Origin: an uncultured Pelagibacteraceae bacterium
Lineage (GTDB): Bacteria > Pseudomonadota > Alphaproteobacteria > Pelagibacterales > Pelagibacteraceae
Length of the DNA: 54,006 nt
Reading direction: 5' to 3'
Assembly (NCBI GenBank): GCA_902522915.1
Contig: CABYXQ010000003.1
Location: 1-54,006 of the forward strand
Shown here: positions 40,995 through 50,109 of the stretch, piece by piece
Position numbering within the stretch: position 1 is the stretch's first letter
How the letters are laid out: every line of letters starts with the position of its first letter
Position numbers and translations under genes: made by a program
Notes under the pieces: generated by a model
Databases searched by the model: none
Told to the model about the DNA's origin: nothing
What the model saw: only the letters and a program-made list of their open reading frames with translations

Positions 40995-41414
40995 ATGGTA
41001 GCAAAGTTTAATGGAATAATTTATCTAGTAATTTATGTAGTCCACTTTGGAATGTTAGCATTTTATGCTGTGCAATTATTAGTTGGAACAAGAAAATTTA
41101 TGGATAAATTTGCAATAGATCACACGGCTGCATTCATGATAAGATTTTTAGGTGCATTTTTCTTGGCCTGGATACTAATGGCAATATATCTCATGTTTAT
41201 TAGACCAAATGGAGTTGAAGGGACTTGGATATTTTTTAATCTCATATTTATTACCCATTTAATTGTTACTATAACTAACTACTATTCTAAAAATATAAGT
41301 AAGCTCGGTGTGACAGACAAATTTACAGGCGAAGGTATCATTGTGCCGTTTATTTTAATGATATTGAGTGGAATACTTTGCTACGGTTTATCTGATAAAA
41401 TTTACATAATTTAA
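40995..41414 (+). CDS. Membrane protein of unknown function (about 4 TM segments)
   Basis: Hydrophobic 139-aa ORF directly downstream of the GT4 gene; no recognised family. Confidence 0.7.
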   Translation: MVAKFNGIIYLVIYVVHFGMLAFYAVQLLVGTRKFMDKFAIDHTAAFMIRFLGAFFLAWILMAIYLMFIRPNGVEGTWIFFNLIFITHLIVTITNYYSKNISKLGVTDKFTGEGIIVPFILMILSGILCYGLSDKIYII

Positions 41415-41435
41415 TCATAATCTTTTTTATTTAGT

Positions 41436-42377
41436 TTAAGAAATTAAATTAGATAATCTTTCAAATACTTTTTCTGCAGATAATTTTGATAAGTCTGAAA
41501 CCTGTATAGCTTTAAAGTTCTCTCTTTCAATGCTTACTTTGTAAGCTGTTGTGTGAGCACCAAATAAAGAAACTCCTTTTGAACCTAGGTGAGCTGTCAT
41601 ATGTGCAGGACCTGTATCATTTGCTACTACAAATGAACTGTCTTTAATTAATGCAGATAACTGAGAAATATCAAGTGCTTTTCCATTATCTAAGATGCAT
41701 AAAGCATTTATTTGAGAAGCTTGATCAATTTCATCTGGTCCTGGGGCAACAACAATTTTTAATTGGTGTTTAAATTTCTCATTAATAATATCAATTAAAT
41801 CATTGTAATAAGGCCATTTCTTTGAAGTTAAATGAGGCGAACAAAATGGAAAAAGAATAATAAATTTTTCAAGCTCATAATTTATTTTTATTTGAGATAT
41901 ATCACTTGAGCTCCAAGAAAAATCAGGACTGGTGGTGTGTTTAGTTTCAATATTTGAATTTTTTAATTGATAATCAAATCTTTGTAAAACTGAATCTTTA
42001 TCAAAATCTTTTTTGGTTTTGCCTTGTGGAAGAGTGGTATCTGTTGATGACCAAATATCTTTTGATGCATTGGGAAATAGTATTCTTTTATAAAAAGAAG
42101 TTCTGCTAGAATTTTGAAGGTCATAAACTTTAGAAAAATTATGTTTCTTTATAGATCTCATTAGGGAATAAAGATAAAATAGATTAAGTTTTGACAATCT
42201 TTTATCTAAAATTACATTTGAAATATGGGGGTTTTTTTTAAATAATTCGTAATAAGGTTTTGTTGTTAGCAAATGAATTTGATCATCCTTATGATGTTCA
42301 GAAATATCTTGAATTGCACCACAAGCTTGCGCTATATCACCCAGTGAACCGTGTTTTATAATTAAAATATTAGACAT
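41436..42377 (-). CDS. Glycosyltransferase family 9 (heptosyltransferase-like)
   Basis: NILIIKHGSLGDIAQACGAIQDI, FVVANDTGPAHMTAHLGSKGVSLFGAHT. Confidence 0.92.
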   Translation of the reverse strand: MSNILIIKHGSLGDIAQACGAIQDISEHHKDDQIHLLTTKPYYELFKKNPHISNVILDKRLSKLNLFYLYSLMRSIKKHNFSKVYDLQNSSRTSFYKRILFPNASKDIWSSTDTTLPQGKTKKDFDKDSVLQRFDYQLKNSNIETKHTTSPDFSWSSSDISQIKINYELEKFIILFPFCSPHLTSKKWPYYNDLIDIINEKFKHQLKIVVAPGPDEIDQASQINALCILDNGKALDISQLSALIKDSSFVVANDTGPAHMTAHLGSKGVSLFGAHTTAYKVSIERENFKAIQVSDLSKLSAEKVFERLSNLIS

Positions 42378-42409
42378 ATTTAAAACAATTTAACATAGTA
42401 TAAAAGTTT

Positions 42410-42799
42410 ATGAATAAAATTCTAGTTGAAGTATCTGTTGGAGAACTTTTTGATAAAATATCTATTTTAGAAATTAAAAAAGACAGGATTAAAGACTCTG
42501 AAAAGCTTGATTTTATAAATGACGAATATCAAGTTTTAAAAAGTGAGCTTGATAAAAATGTAAAAATGGATGTAAAATTAGAAAAGTTTTTTGTAGCATT
42601 AAAAAATGTAAATTCAAAATTGTGGATAATTGAAGATGACAAAAGAAAGTGTGAAAAAGACTCAAATTTTGGAGAAGAATTTATAAGATTGTCTAGAGAT
42701 ATTCATTTTCTTAACGACACTCGTGCAAAAATTAAATTAGATATAAACAATCACACAGGATCCAAAATAAAAGAAATTAAAGAATACACTAGCTACTAA
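42410..42799 (+). CDS. DUF6165-like protein of unknown function
   Basis: ILVEVSVGELFDKISILEIKKDRI...LWIIEDDKRKCE...RLSRDIHFLNDTRAKIKLDIN. Confidence 0.7.
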   Translation: MNKILVEVSVGELFDKISILEIKKDRIKDSEKLDFINDEYQVLKSELDKNVKMDVKLEKFFVALKNVNSKLWIIEDDKRKCEKDSNFGEEFIRLSRDIHFLNDTRAKIKLDINNHTGSKIKEIKEYTSY

Positions 42800-43577
42800 A
42801 TATTCTTGGAAACCAATCCTCTCGCATTAAATCACCAGTCTTTAAATTAATTCCATCGAATGGTGGAGATGTTGGTCCACCTCTATCAATATATCTGATA
42901 TCGTCTCCTATAAATCTCATTGAGAAAGCTCTTCTAGATTTCAAAGTATTGTTTCCACTTGAGCCGTGAACAATCTTAAAATTAAAAAGTACTGCGTCTC
43001 CTAAATTTAGTTCAGGAATTAATATATCTTTTTTAAATTGATCTTCTTTAGGTAAATCCATAAATGAACTATCATCTTCATACCAAGATTTATCATTTGA
43101 CCATTTTGTTGGACGAATTAATTTTGACCATTTATGGGAACCTAATATTAATTTAAGATTATTTCTTTTATCAACACTATCCAAAGGTATCCAAAAACTA
43201 CCTGAATTATTCCCATCTACACAATAATAAGGCATGTCTTGATGCCAAGGTGTTTCTTTATGTGTTCCTGGTTCTTTAACAAATATGTGTTCATGAAAAA
43301 TTTGTATAGATTTAGATAACGTTGCTTCAGCAACCAATTGAGCTGCTAGTGAGTTAAAAATACAATTTTTAAACTCTTCAATTCTTTCCCAATTACAATA
43401 ATCTTCAAAAAATCTTCCTTGTTTATCATTAACATTTTCTCTTCCGTGTTTACTGGGTTTATCTAAGACTTTTTGAAATCCAATTCTTAATGGTTCAATC
43501 CATTCTTTAAAAATATCTTTAATAATTATCACACCAAATTTTTGGTAATCTTTGATTTGTTGATCTGAAAGATACAT
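42789..43577 (-). CDS. Phytanoyl-CoA dioxygenase (PhyH)-family Fe(II)/2-oxoglutarate oxygenase
   Basis: ETPWHQDMPYY (HxD), LNLGDAVLFNFKIVHGSSGN distal His, RRAFSMRFIGDD. Confidence 0.88.
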   Translation of the reverse strand: MYLSDQQIKDYQKFGVIIIKDIFKEWIEPLRIGFQKVLDKPSKHGRENVNDKQGRFFEDYCNWERIEEFKNCIFNSLAAQLVAEATLSKSIQIFHEHIFVKEPGTHKETPWHQDMPYYCVDGNNSGSFWIPLDSVDKRNNLKLILGSHKWSKLIRPTKWSNDKSWYEDDSSFMDLPKEDQFKKDILIPELNLGDAVLFNFKIVHGSSGNNTLKSRRAFSMRFIGDDIRYIDRGGPTSPPFDGINLKTGDLMREDWFPRIFSS

Positions 43578-43582
43578 TTTAA

Positions 43583-44257
43583 TTATTGAAAACTGTATTT
43601 TTTCTCTAAATACTTAATTAAATTATGAATTAAAAAAGTCATAAACAAGTAAATACCACCAGCAACAATAAATACCTCTATTGGTTTAAAGGTTGTTGAA
43701 ATTATATATTTTGCAACACCTGTTAAATCCATTAATGTAACTGTACTTGCTAATGAAGTGCCTTTCATCATAAGTATTATTTCATTACCATAAGCTGGAA
43801 GTGACTGCCTAATGGCAATTGGTATTTGAATTTTATAAAAGATAATTTTATTTGATATTCCAAGACTTTTTCCAGCTTCAATTATACCTGGTTTTATAGT
43901 TTGAAATGCAGATCTTAATATTTCTGAAGTATAAGCTCCAGTATTTAAAGTAAATGCTATGATTGCACACCAATATGGCTCTTTTAAAATTACCCACAAA
44001 ATTGTAGATCTTAGATACTCAATTTGTCCTAAACCAAAATAAATTATAAAAATTTGGACCAATAGAGGTGTTCCTCTAAATACATAAGAATAGCCGTAAG
44101 CAAATTTATTAACTAATATATTCTTATTCATTCTCAAAATTGCAAAAAATAGACCAATAAATAATCCAAAGAATAAAGAAGCAGATAAAAGTTTTAAAGT
44201 AACAACAGTTGCGCTCAAGAGTTTTGGGAAACTAGTGATCATCAAATCAAAATCCAT
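43583..44257 (-). CDS. Polar amino acid ABC transporter permease (HisM/OccM type)
   Basis: YVFRGTPLLVQIFIIYFGLGQ, GAYTSEILRSAFQTIKPGIIEAGKSLGIS. Confidence 0.92.
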   Translation of the reverse strand: MDFDLMITSFPKLLSATVVTLKLLSASLFFGLFIGLFFAILRMNKNILVNKFAYGYSYVFRGTPLLVQIFIIYFGLGQIEYLRSTILWVILKEPYWCAIIAFTLNTGAYTSEILRSAFQTIKPGIIEAGKSLGISNKIIFYKIQIPIAIRQSLPAYGNEIILMMKGTSLASTVTLMDLTGVAKYIISTTFKPIEVFIVAGGIYLFMTFLIHNLIKYLEKKYSFQ

Positions 44258-44949
44258 TAATACCCCCTGCTATATTTTGCTTCTAATTTGTTGATTAACT
44301 TCATGCTTAAATAAGTAAGTAATAAATAAAGTACAGCTGCAAAGGAGTAAAAGAAGAGTGGGTCTCTAGTTGATCCTGCTGCGATATATGACTGTCTCAT
44401 AATTTCGACTAAACCTGTCACAGAAATTAGGGACGTATCCTTTAAAGTAATTTGCCAAACATTACTTAAGTTAGGAATAGCTAATCTTAACATTTGAGGT
44501 AAGATTATTTTATAAAATTGTGCAAATTTACTAATACCTAAAACTTTTGCAGCTTCAAATTGACCTTTATCTATGGATTGAATTGCTCCTCTAAATACTT
44601 CTGTTGAGTAGGCCCCTGAGATTATCCCAATTGCCATAGAGCCTGTAATGAAAGCATTTATTTCAATATATTCAAAATATCCAAATATGGAGGCAACATA
44701 CATTATTGCTCCACTTCCACCAAAAAAGAAAAGATAAATTACAAGAAGCTCTGGAACACCCCGAATAACTGTTGTGTAGAAGTTTCCAATTAAATTTAAA
44801 GATTTAAATTTAGATAATTTTAGAGGAGTAAATATTAATGCAAAAATGAAGCCAATTAACATTGCTGTAACTGAGACAGCAATTGTCATCAGGGTTGCAT
44901 AAAATAATTCATCACCCCAACCAGTTTTTCCAAATGCTAGAAGTTCCAT
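44257..44949 (-). CDS. Polar amino acid ABC transporter permease (HisQ/OccQ type)
   Basis: TTVIRGVPELLVIYLFFFGG, GAYSTEVFRGAIQSIDKGQFEAAKVLGIS. Confidence 0.92.
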   Translation of the reverse strand: MELLAFGKTGWGDELFYATLMTIAVSVTAMLIGFIFALIFTPLKLSKFKSLNLIGNFYTTVIRGVPELLVIYLFFFGGSGAIMYVASIFGYFEYIEINAFITGSMAIGIISGAYSTEVFRGAIQSIDKGQFEAAKVLGISKFAQFYKIILPQMLRLAIPNLSNVWQITLKDTSLISVTGLVEIMRQSYIAAGSTRDPLFFYSFAAVLYLLLTYLSMKLINKLEAKYSRGY

Positions 44950-44955
44950 ATAGAC

Positions 44956-44980
44956 TGGCGACTATATATTATAGTCGCCA
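44956..44980 (-). other. Perfect 11-bp hairpin in the binding-protein/permease intergenic region
   Basis: TGGCGACTATA-TAT-TATAGTCGCCA; 13 nt beyond the binding-protein stop; no U-tract on the transcribed (minus) strand. Confidence 0.85.
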
Positions 44981-44993
44981 AATCTGAAATCAA

Positions 44994-45845
44994 TTACATA
45001 GAAGCGTCAAAACCAAAGTGCTTAATAGCAAGTTTGCTAATAATTCCTTTTTTTCTAGCTTTATCTATTGCTTTGTTGAAATCTTTTAAAAGTTGAGCGT
45101 CTCTTTTACCAATAGCATCATCTCCACCTTGTCTAATTCCAACACCTACTCCATTACCAAATGCACCACCTGAAAAAGTTGGTCCAACTAGTGTAACGGC
45201 TTCACCTGATTTATCAGCGTAATCTGTAAATGCAACTGCTGCAGCCAATGCAACATCACATCTTCCAGCTGTTAAATCTAGATTTACTTCATCTTGAGTT
45301 TTGTAAGTTCTAACCTTGATACTTCCAACATCACCTGACTCTAAGAAGTTTTGGTGGATCGTCCCTGTTTGAGTACAAACAGTTTTGCCAGCAAGTGCAC
45401 CTGTCAAAGTTTTAAGAGCTTTTTTAACATCAGATCCACCTAAAGATAAATTAATTCCTTCAGGAGTATCCATGCCTTCTAAACTTGAACCTTTCATTAC
45501 TGCAAGCGATGCAACTTCATCAGCATAACCTTGCGAAAAAGTAATAGTTTTTTGTCTTTCAGCTGTAATAGACATTCCAGCCATTATAGCATCAAACTTT
45601 CTCATCAATAAAGCAGGTATCATTCCATCCCAATCTTGCTCAACGATAGTACATTCATGTTTCATGATTGTACAAAGTTCATTAGCTAATTCTACCTCAA
45701 ACCCAATAAGATTACCGGAAGCATCTTTTGAGTTCCATGGAGGATAAGCACCTTCAGTTCCAATTTTTATTTTATCAGCATAAACATTACTGATTACCAA
45801 TAAAGAAGCTAGAACTGTTAAAATAGTTTTTTTGAATATATTCAT
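44994..45845 (-). CDS. ABC transporter periplasmic binding protein, octopine/nopaline/arginine type
   Basis: Signal peptide; KIKIGTEGAYPPWNSKDASGNLIGFEVELANELC, DWDGMIPALLMRKFDAIMAGMSITAERQKTITFS; resembles OccT/NocT. Confidence 0.92.
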   Translation of the reverse strand: MNIFKKTILTVLASLLVISNVYADKIKIGTEGAYPPWNSKDASGNLIGFEVELANELCTIMKHECTIVEQDWDGMIPALLMRKFDAIMAGMSITAERQKTITFSQGYADEVASLAVMKGSSLEGMDTPEGINLSLGGSDVKKALKTLTGALAGKTVCTQTGTIHQNFLESGDVGSIKVRTYKTQDEVNLDLTAGRCDVALAAAVAFTDYADKSGEAVTLVGPTFSGGAFGNGVGVGIRQGGDDAIGKRDAQLLKDFNKAIDKARKKGIISKLAIKHFGFDASM

Positions 45846-45904
45846 TATTTTCTCCTTTAATTAGGGTCAATTATTTCACAAATTTAATAATTTAAAAAGA
45901 AAAA

Positions 45905-46945
45905 TTAATGATTTATTGACGATGAAAAATTCCAAGAACAATCAAAACTTGGGATATATACTCTAGATAATTTAGTATTTCCAAAATGATGGTTAAAAAC
46001 ATTTAGCCAATTTTCAACTTGTTTTGGTTTTTTATCTTGGCTTCCAACTTGAGCAGTAATAACACCTTTTGGTTTAAGAATTCTAATCATCGAGTCCATA
46101 TTTTTAGCAGCGAGATCTATACAAAATTGATCATCATTAAGATCAACAAAAATATGATCATAGGTGTCGTCATCAACAGATTTGATACTTTCAAATGCAT
46201 CGCCCCAGACACATTTTACAGAATTTTTTTCAGTAGATTTCTTTCCAATATCACCTAAATGTTTATTACAAACATCTACAACTTCAGGATCAAGTTCATA
46301 CCAGTCAATAAAACTAAATTTTTTAGAAATACATTCTCTTGCAACACCACCGTCTCCTCCTCCAATAATAGCTGCTTTGTCAGTATTATTATTTAAATTG
46401 AGTCCAGCTCCAACAAACGTAGAACTATATAAATGTTCATCTGTTGCAGCCACTTGAATTTCACCGTCTATAAATAATGATTTACCAAATTGTTCTAAGT
46501 CTAAAATTTCAATATGTTGACCTACCTTAGATTTAAAATCTTCCAAAACATCATTAACTACGTAAGCTTTTTGTAATCCTGGAGAACTATAAATATCATG
46601 ATAAAGAGATTTGGTGTCTCTATTAAATTCTTTAATTACTATTCTTTTATGCTCAAATTCTTTTTTGATAATATCAATTGCAACTGATGGACTTACTTTT
46701 GCACAAGTAAAGAAATCAAAACTGATTATCCCTTTTTCAGGAAATGTATGAAAACTAATATGACTTTCTGCTAGTAATGCTAATATTGTAAAACCCTGAG
46801 GCTCAAATTTATATTTAGAAATATTGAGTATTGTTACTTTTGCTGCTTTTGCAATATCATGAATTACCCTTTCAAATACAGATGGATCGTATTCTTTCGT
46901 TGTTCCAACAATATCTAGGGTTATATGTTCTCCAACTTTAGTCAT
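45905..46945 (-). CDS. Fused S-adenosylmethionine decarboxylase / spermidine synthase-like aminopropyltransferase
   Basis: N-terminal SpeD motif AESHISFHTFPEKGIISFDFFTC; C-terminal SpeE motifs QHIEILDLEQFGKSLFIDGEIQVAATDEHLY, AAIIGGGDGGVARE, YDHIFVDLND. Confidence 0.93.
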   Translation of the reverse strand: MTKVGEHITLDIVGTTKEYDPSVFERVIHDIAKAAKVTILNISKYKFEPQGFTILALLAESHISFHTFPEKGIISFDFFTCAKVSPSVAIDIIKKEFEHKRIVIKEFNRDTKSLYHDIYSSPGLQKAYVVNDVLEDFKSKVGQHIEILDLEQFGKSLFIDGEIQVAATDEHLYSSTFVGAGLNLNNNTDKAAIIGGGDGGVARECISKKFSFIDWYELDPEVVDVCNKHLGDIGKKSTEKNSVKCVWGDAFESIKSVDDDTYDHIFVDLNDDQFCIDLAAKNMDSMIRILKPKGVITAQVGSQDKKPKQVENWLNVFNHHFGNTKLSRVYIPSFDCSWNFSSSINH

Positions 46946-46948
46946 TGG

Positions 46949-47581
46949 TTATTCCCTCTTGTAATTTTTTGCTTTGGATAAAACTTTTTTCATTTCATTT
47001 AAAGAAAGAATCTTAGGCTTACCCAGTTTTAGAGACGTTATATACTGAAGGGATATATTTTCAACCTCTTCAGCTAGTTCAAAGGCTTTTGATAAATTAT
47101 TTTCAAATGCAATCTGTCCGTGATTAGCAATTAAACAAGCTTTTCTATTTTTTAATGCCTTTATAATATTTTTGGATAAATCTCTTGTGCCATAAGTAGC
47201 GTATTTTGCACATTTAATGTCATAACCACCAGCCATAGCAACCATATAGTGAAATGGTGGTATTCTCTTTTTGTGAGTAGAAATAGCTGTCGCATTTGTT
47301 GAATGAGCATGAACAATTGCTTTAGCTTTTTTTTTATTTAAATAAATATCTTGATGAAATTTCCACTCAGATGATGGAATACCTTTTTTTTTATCAAATG
47401 ATCCATCTAAATTAACAAAAACTATATCCTTATTTTTTAGTGATGAATATTTTTTTCCAGATGGAGTAATAAAAAAACCCTCTTTATATCTAGCTGATAT
47501 ATTACCAGATCTAAGGGATGATAATTTCCTGCTATTCAGCATTTTTGAATATTTGATTATTTCACGCTTTATTTTGCTCAT
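46949..47581 (-). CDS. Class II aldolase/adducin-family protein (FucA-like)
   Basis: SGNISARYKEGFFITPSGKKYSSL, IPSSEWKFHQDIY, AIVHAHSTNATAIS, PPFHYMVAMAGGYDIKCAKYATYGTRDLS, LIANHGQIAFE. Confidence 0.9.
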   Translation of the reverse strand: MSKIKREIIKYSKMLNSRKLSSLRSGNISARYKEGFFITPSGKKYSSLKNKDIVFVNLDGSFDKKKGIPSSEWKFHQDIYLNKKKAKAIVHAHSTNATAISTHKKRIPPFHYMVAMAGGYDIKCAKYATYGTRDLSKNIIKALKNRKACLIANHGQIAFENNLSKAFELAEEVENISLQYITSLKLGKPKILSLNEMKKVLSKAKNYKRE

Positions 47582-47635
47582 TAAAAAACATCTTGATTTT
47601 AGTTTAATTTCGGATGAGACTACATATTAATTAAA

Positions 47636-48997
47636 ATGACTGATACAATAAAATATTTTCTTGAAGAAAGCAAAATGCCAAAAACTTGGTATAATATTGC
47701 TGCTGATTTACCAAAACCAATGGAGCCTCCACTTCATCCAGGAACTTTAAAGCCAATTGGACCTGATGACCTAGCTCCTTTGTTTCCCATGGCTCTTATT
47801 GGACAAGAAGTGTCTCAAGATAGAGAAATAGAAATACCTGGGCCTGTTAGGGAAATTTATAAACAATGGAGACCATCACCATTGTATAGAGCAAGAAAAT
47901 TAGAAAAACATTTAGATACACCAGCAAAAATTTATTATAAGTACGAAGGTGTTAGCCCTTCTGGAAGTCACAAACCAAATACAGCAGTTGCTCAAGCTTT
48001 TTACAATAAAGAAGAAGGTACAAAAAAAATAACCACTGAAACAGGAGCTGGACAATGGGGAACATCCTTAGCGTTCGCATGTAAATTGTTTGGAATTGAG
48101 TTAGATGTATACATGGTAAAAGTAAGTTTTGAACAAAAACCATATAGAAAACTTGTTATGCAAACTTATGGAGCTAGATGTGTTGCAAGTCCTTCAAATG
48201 AAACAGATAGTGGAAAAGCGATTTTAGCAAAAGACCCTAACAATACTGGAAGTTTAGGAATAGCTATTTCTGAGGCAGTTGAAATGGCTGCAAAAAATCC
48301 TGATACAAAGTATGCATTAGGAAGTGTTTTAAATCATGTTTTAATGCATCAAACTATTGTGGGTAATGAAGCACTATTACAAATGGAAATGGCTGATGAT
48401 TATCCTGATATTTTGGTTGGTTGCACAGGAGGTGGAAGTAATTTTTCAGGATTAGTAAATCCATTTTTAGGAAAAAATTTTCGAGAAGGAAAAAAAACAA
48501 GAGTTATTGCATGTGAACCAAAATCATGTCCAACATTGACTGAAGGTAAATTTGTTTATGATTTTGGAGATACTGGAAAATTAACACCTTTAGTTAAAAT
48601 GCATACTTTAGGATCACAATTTATTCCACCAGCAACTCACTCTGGAGGTTTGAGATACCACGGTATGGCTCCATTGGTTAGTCACTTAAAAGAAATTAAC
48701 GCAATCGAAGCAAAAGCATATGGACAAAAGGAATGTTTTGAAGCTGGAGTTAATTTTGCAAGAACTGAGGGTATAGTTCCAGCTCCTGAGGCAACGCATG
48801 CAGTTAAAGGTGCTATTGATGCTGCTTTAGAATGTAAAAAAAATGGTGAGTCTAAAACAATATTATTCAATTTATGTGGTCATGGTCATTTTGACATGAA
48901 AGCATATGGTGATTTCTTCGAAGGAAGCTTAGCAGAAGATAAGTTTGATAAGGGAAGTATGGATAAAGCTTTAGAAGACCTTCCAAAAATTGCATAA
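47636..48997 (+). CDS. TrpB-like PLP-dependent enzyme (TrpB2 subfamily of tryptophan synthase beta)
   Basis: RPSPLYRARKLEKHLDTPAKIYYKYEGVSPSGSHKPNTAVAQAFYNKEEG, TETGAGQWGTSLAFACKLFG, GCTGGGSNFSGLV. Confidence 0.92.
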   Translation: MTDTIKYFLEESKMPKTWYNIAADLPKPMEPPLHPGTLKPIGPDDLAPLFPMALIGQEVSQDREIEIPGPVREIYKQWRPSPLYRARKLEKHLDTPAKIYYKYEGVSPSGSHKPNTAVAQAFYNKEEGTKKITTETGAGQWGTSLAFACKLFGIELDVYMVKVSFEQKPYRKLVMQTYGARCVASPSNETDSGKAILAKDPNNTGSLGIAISEAVEMAAKNPDTKYALGSVLNHVLMHQTIVGNEALLQMEMADDYPDILVGCTGGGSNFSGLVNPFLGKNFREGKKTRVIACEPKSCPTLTEGKFVYDFGDTGKLTPLVKMHTLGSQFIPPATHSGGLRYHGMAPLVSHLKEINAIEAKAYGQKECFEAGVNFARTEGIVPAPEATHAVKGAIDAALECKKNGESKTILFNLCGHGHFDMKAYGDFFEGSLAEDKFDKGSMDKALEDLPKIA

Positions 48998-49005
48998 TTT
49001 TTAAA

Positions 49006-50109
49006 TTGAGTTTAATCAAACCATTTAAAGGTATAATACCACAAAAAAAATTTGTTAAAGAAACATCTTTTCCTAATATTAATTATATAAATAATTATAA
49101 AAAAAATAAAAAATTAAATTTCCTTAATATTCTTAATAATAAGAGCATTTATAAAGCTAAGCAAATGCTACTTAAACTAGAAGAAAAAAAAATTATTAAA
49201 GAAGATAATTCAGAGCATTTTTATCTATATAAAATTACAAACAAAAAAAAGATATTATTTGGCATTGTGGGAAAAATTAATCTTCAAAACTATGATGACA
49301 AAAAAATTTTGGGACATGAAAAAACTTTTTCTGAAAGAATAAAAGAAAGAAAAGAACAGTTATTAAAATTTAAAAATCAAATAACTCCTATATATACAGC
49401 ATATAAAATAAGCAAAATATTTCATACCAAATTAAAACTACTTTTTAAATCTAAGCCTAATTACAGCCTAAAATCAAAAGATAAATGTAAACATGAGCTT
49501 TGGGTAGTTAATAAACCAAGACTAATAAAATCAGTTCAAAATTATGTTAATAAAATAAGAAAAATTTATATATGTGATGGACATCACAGAGTTCAGGCTA
49601 TGTTAAAAAGTAGAAGAAAAATTGCACCGATGATTATTGCTTTTCCTTATGAGCAAGTAAATATTTTAGATTATAATAGAGTTGTAAAGACAAGTTTAAA
49701 TTTTGAAAAAATTAATAAAATAATTTCAAAAAACTTTTTTATAAAAAATTTAAAACATAATAATATTCTTAAAAAAGGTGAAATTGAAATGTATTTAAAT
49801 AAAACTTGGTATTTACTTAAGCCCTTTAAAAAATCTAAAGATTTAGACGTAACAGTATTAAAAAAATTAATTCTAGATAGAATTTTAATAAATAATAAGA
49901 ATTTAAAATTTATTTCAGGAATCAAAGGCAAAAAAGCCTTAGAAAAACTTGCAAATACAAAAAAATATAATTTAGCATTTAAATTATATCCTACAGACAT
50001 ATCTCAAGTAATTTCATTTGCAGAAAATAAAAAGTTCATGCCACAAAAATCTACCTGGTTTCACCCCAAACCACTTGATGGATTTATTTGCTCTAAAATT
50101 ATTTCTTAA
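49006..50109 (+). CDS. DUF1015-family protein (TTG start)
   Basis: LIKPFKGIIPQKKFVKE, ILGHEKTFSERIKERKEQL, IYICDGHHRVQAMLKS, DYNRVVKT. Confidence 0.82.
   Translation: MSLIKPFKGIIPQKKFVKETSFPNINYINNYKKNKKLNFLNILNNKSIYKAKQMLLKLEEKKIIKEDNSEHFYLYKITNKKKILFGIVGKINLQNYDDKKILGHEKTFSERIKERKEQLLKFKNQITPIYTAYKISKIFHTKLKLLFKSKPNYSLKSKDKCKHELWVVNKPRLIKSVQNYVNKIRKIYICDGHHRVQAMLKSRRKIAPMIIAFPYEQVNILDYNRVVKTSLNFEKINKIISKNFFIKNLKHNNILKKGEIEMYLNKTWYLLKPFKKSKDLDVTVLKKLILDRILINNKNLKFISGIKGKKALEKLANTKKYNLAFKLYPTDISQVISFAENKKFMPQKSTWFHPKPLDGFICSKIIS

Noticed and set aside
46019-46457. Two plus-strand ORFs opposite speD-speE
   Set aside because: Antisense shadow frames of a clearly recognised enzyme.
49671-50000. 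109-aa minus-strand ORF opposite the DUF1015 gene
   Set aside because: F/K/L-rich translation expected from the antisense of AT-rich coding sequence; no recognisable domain.
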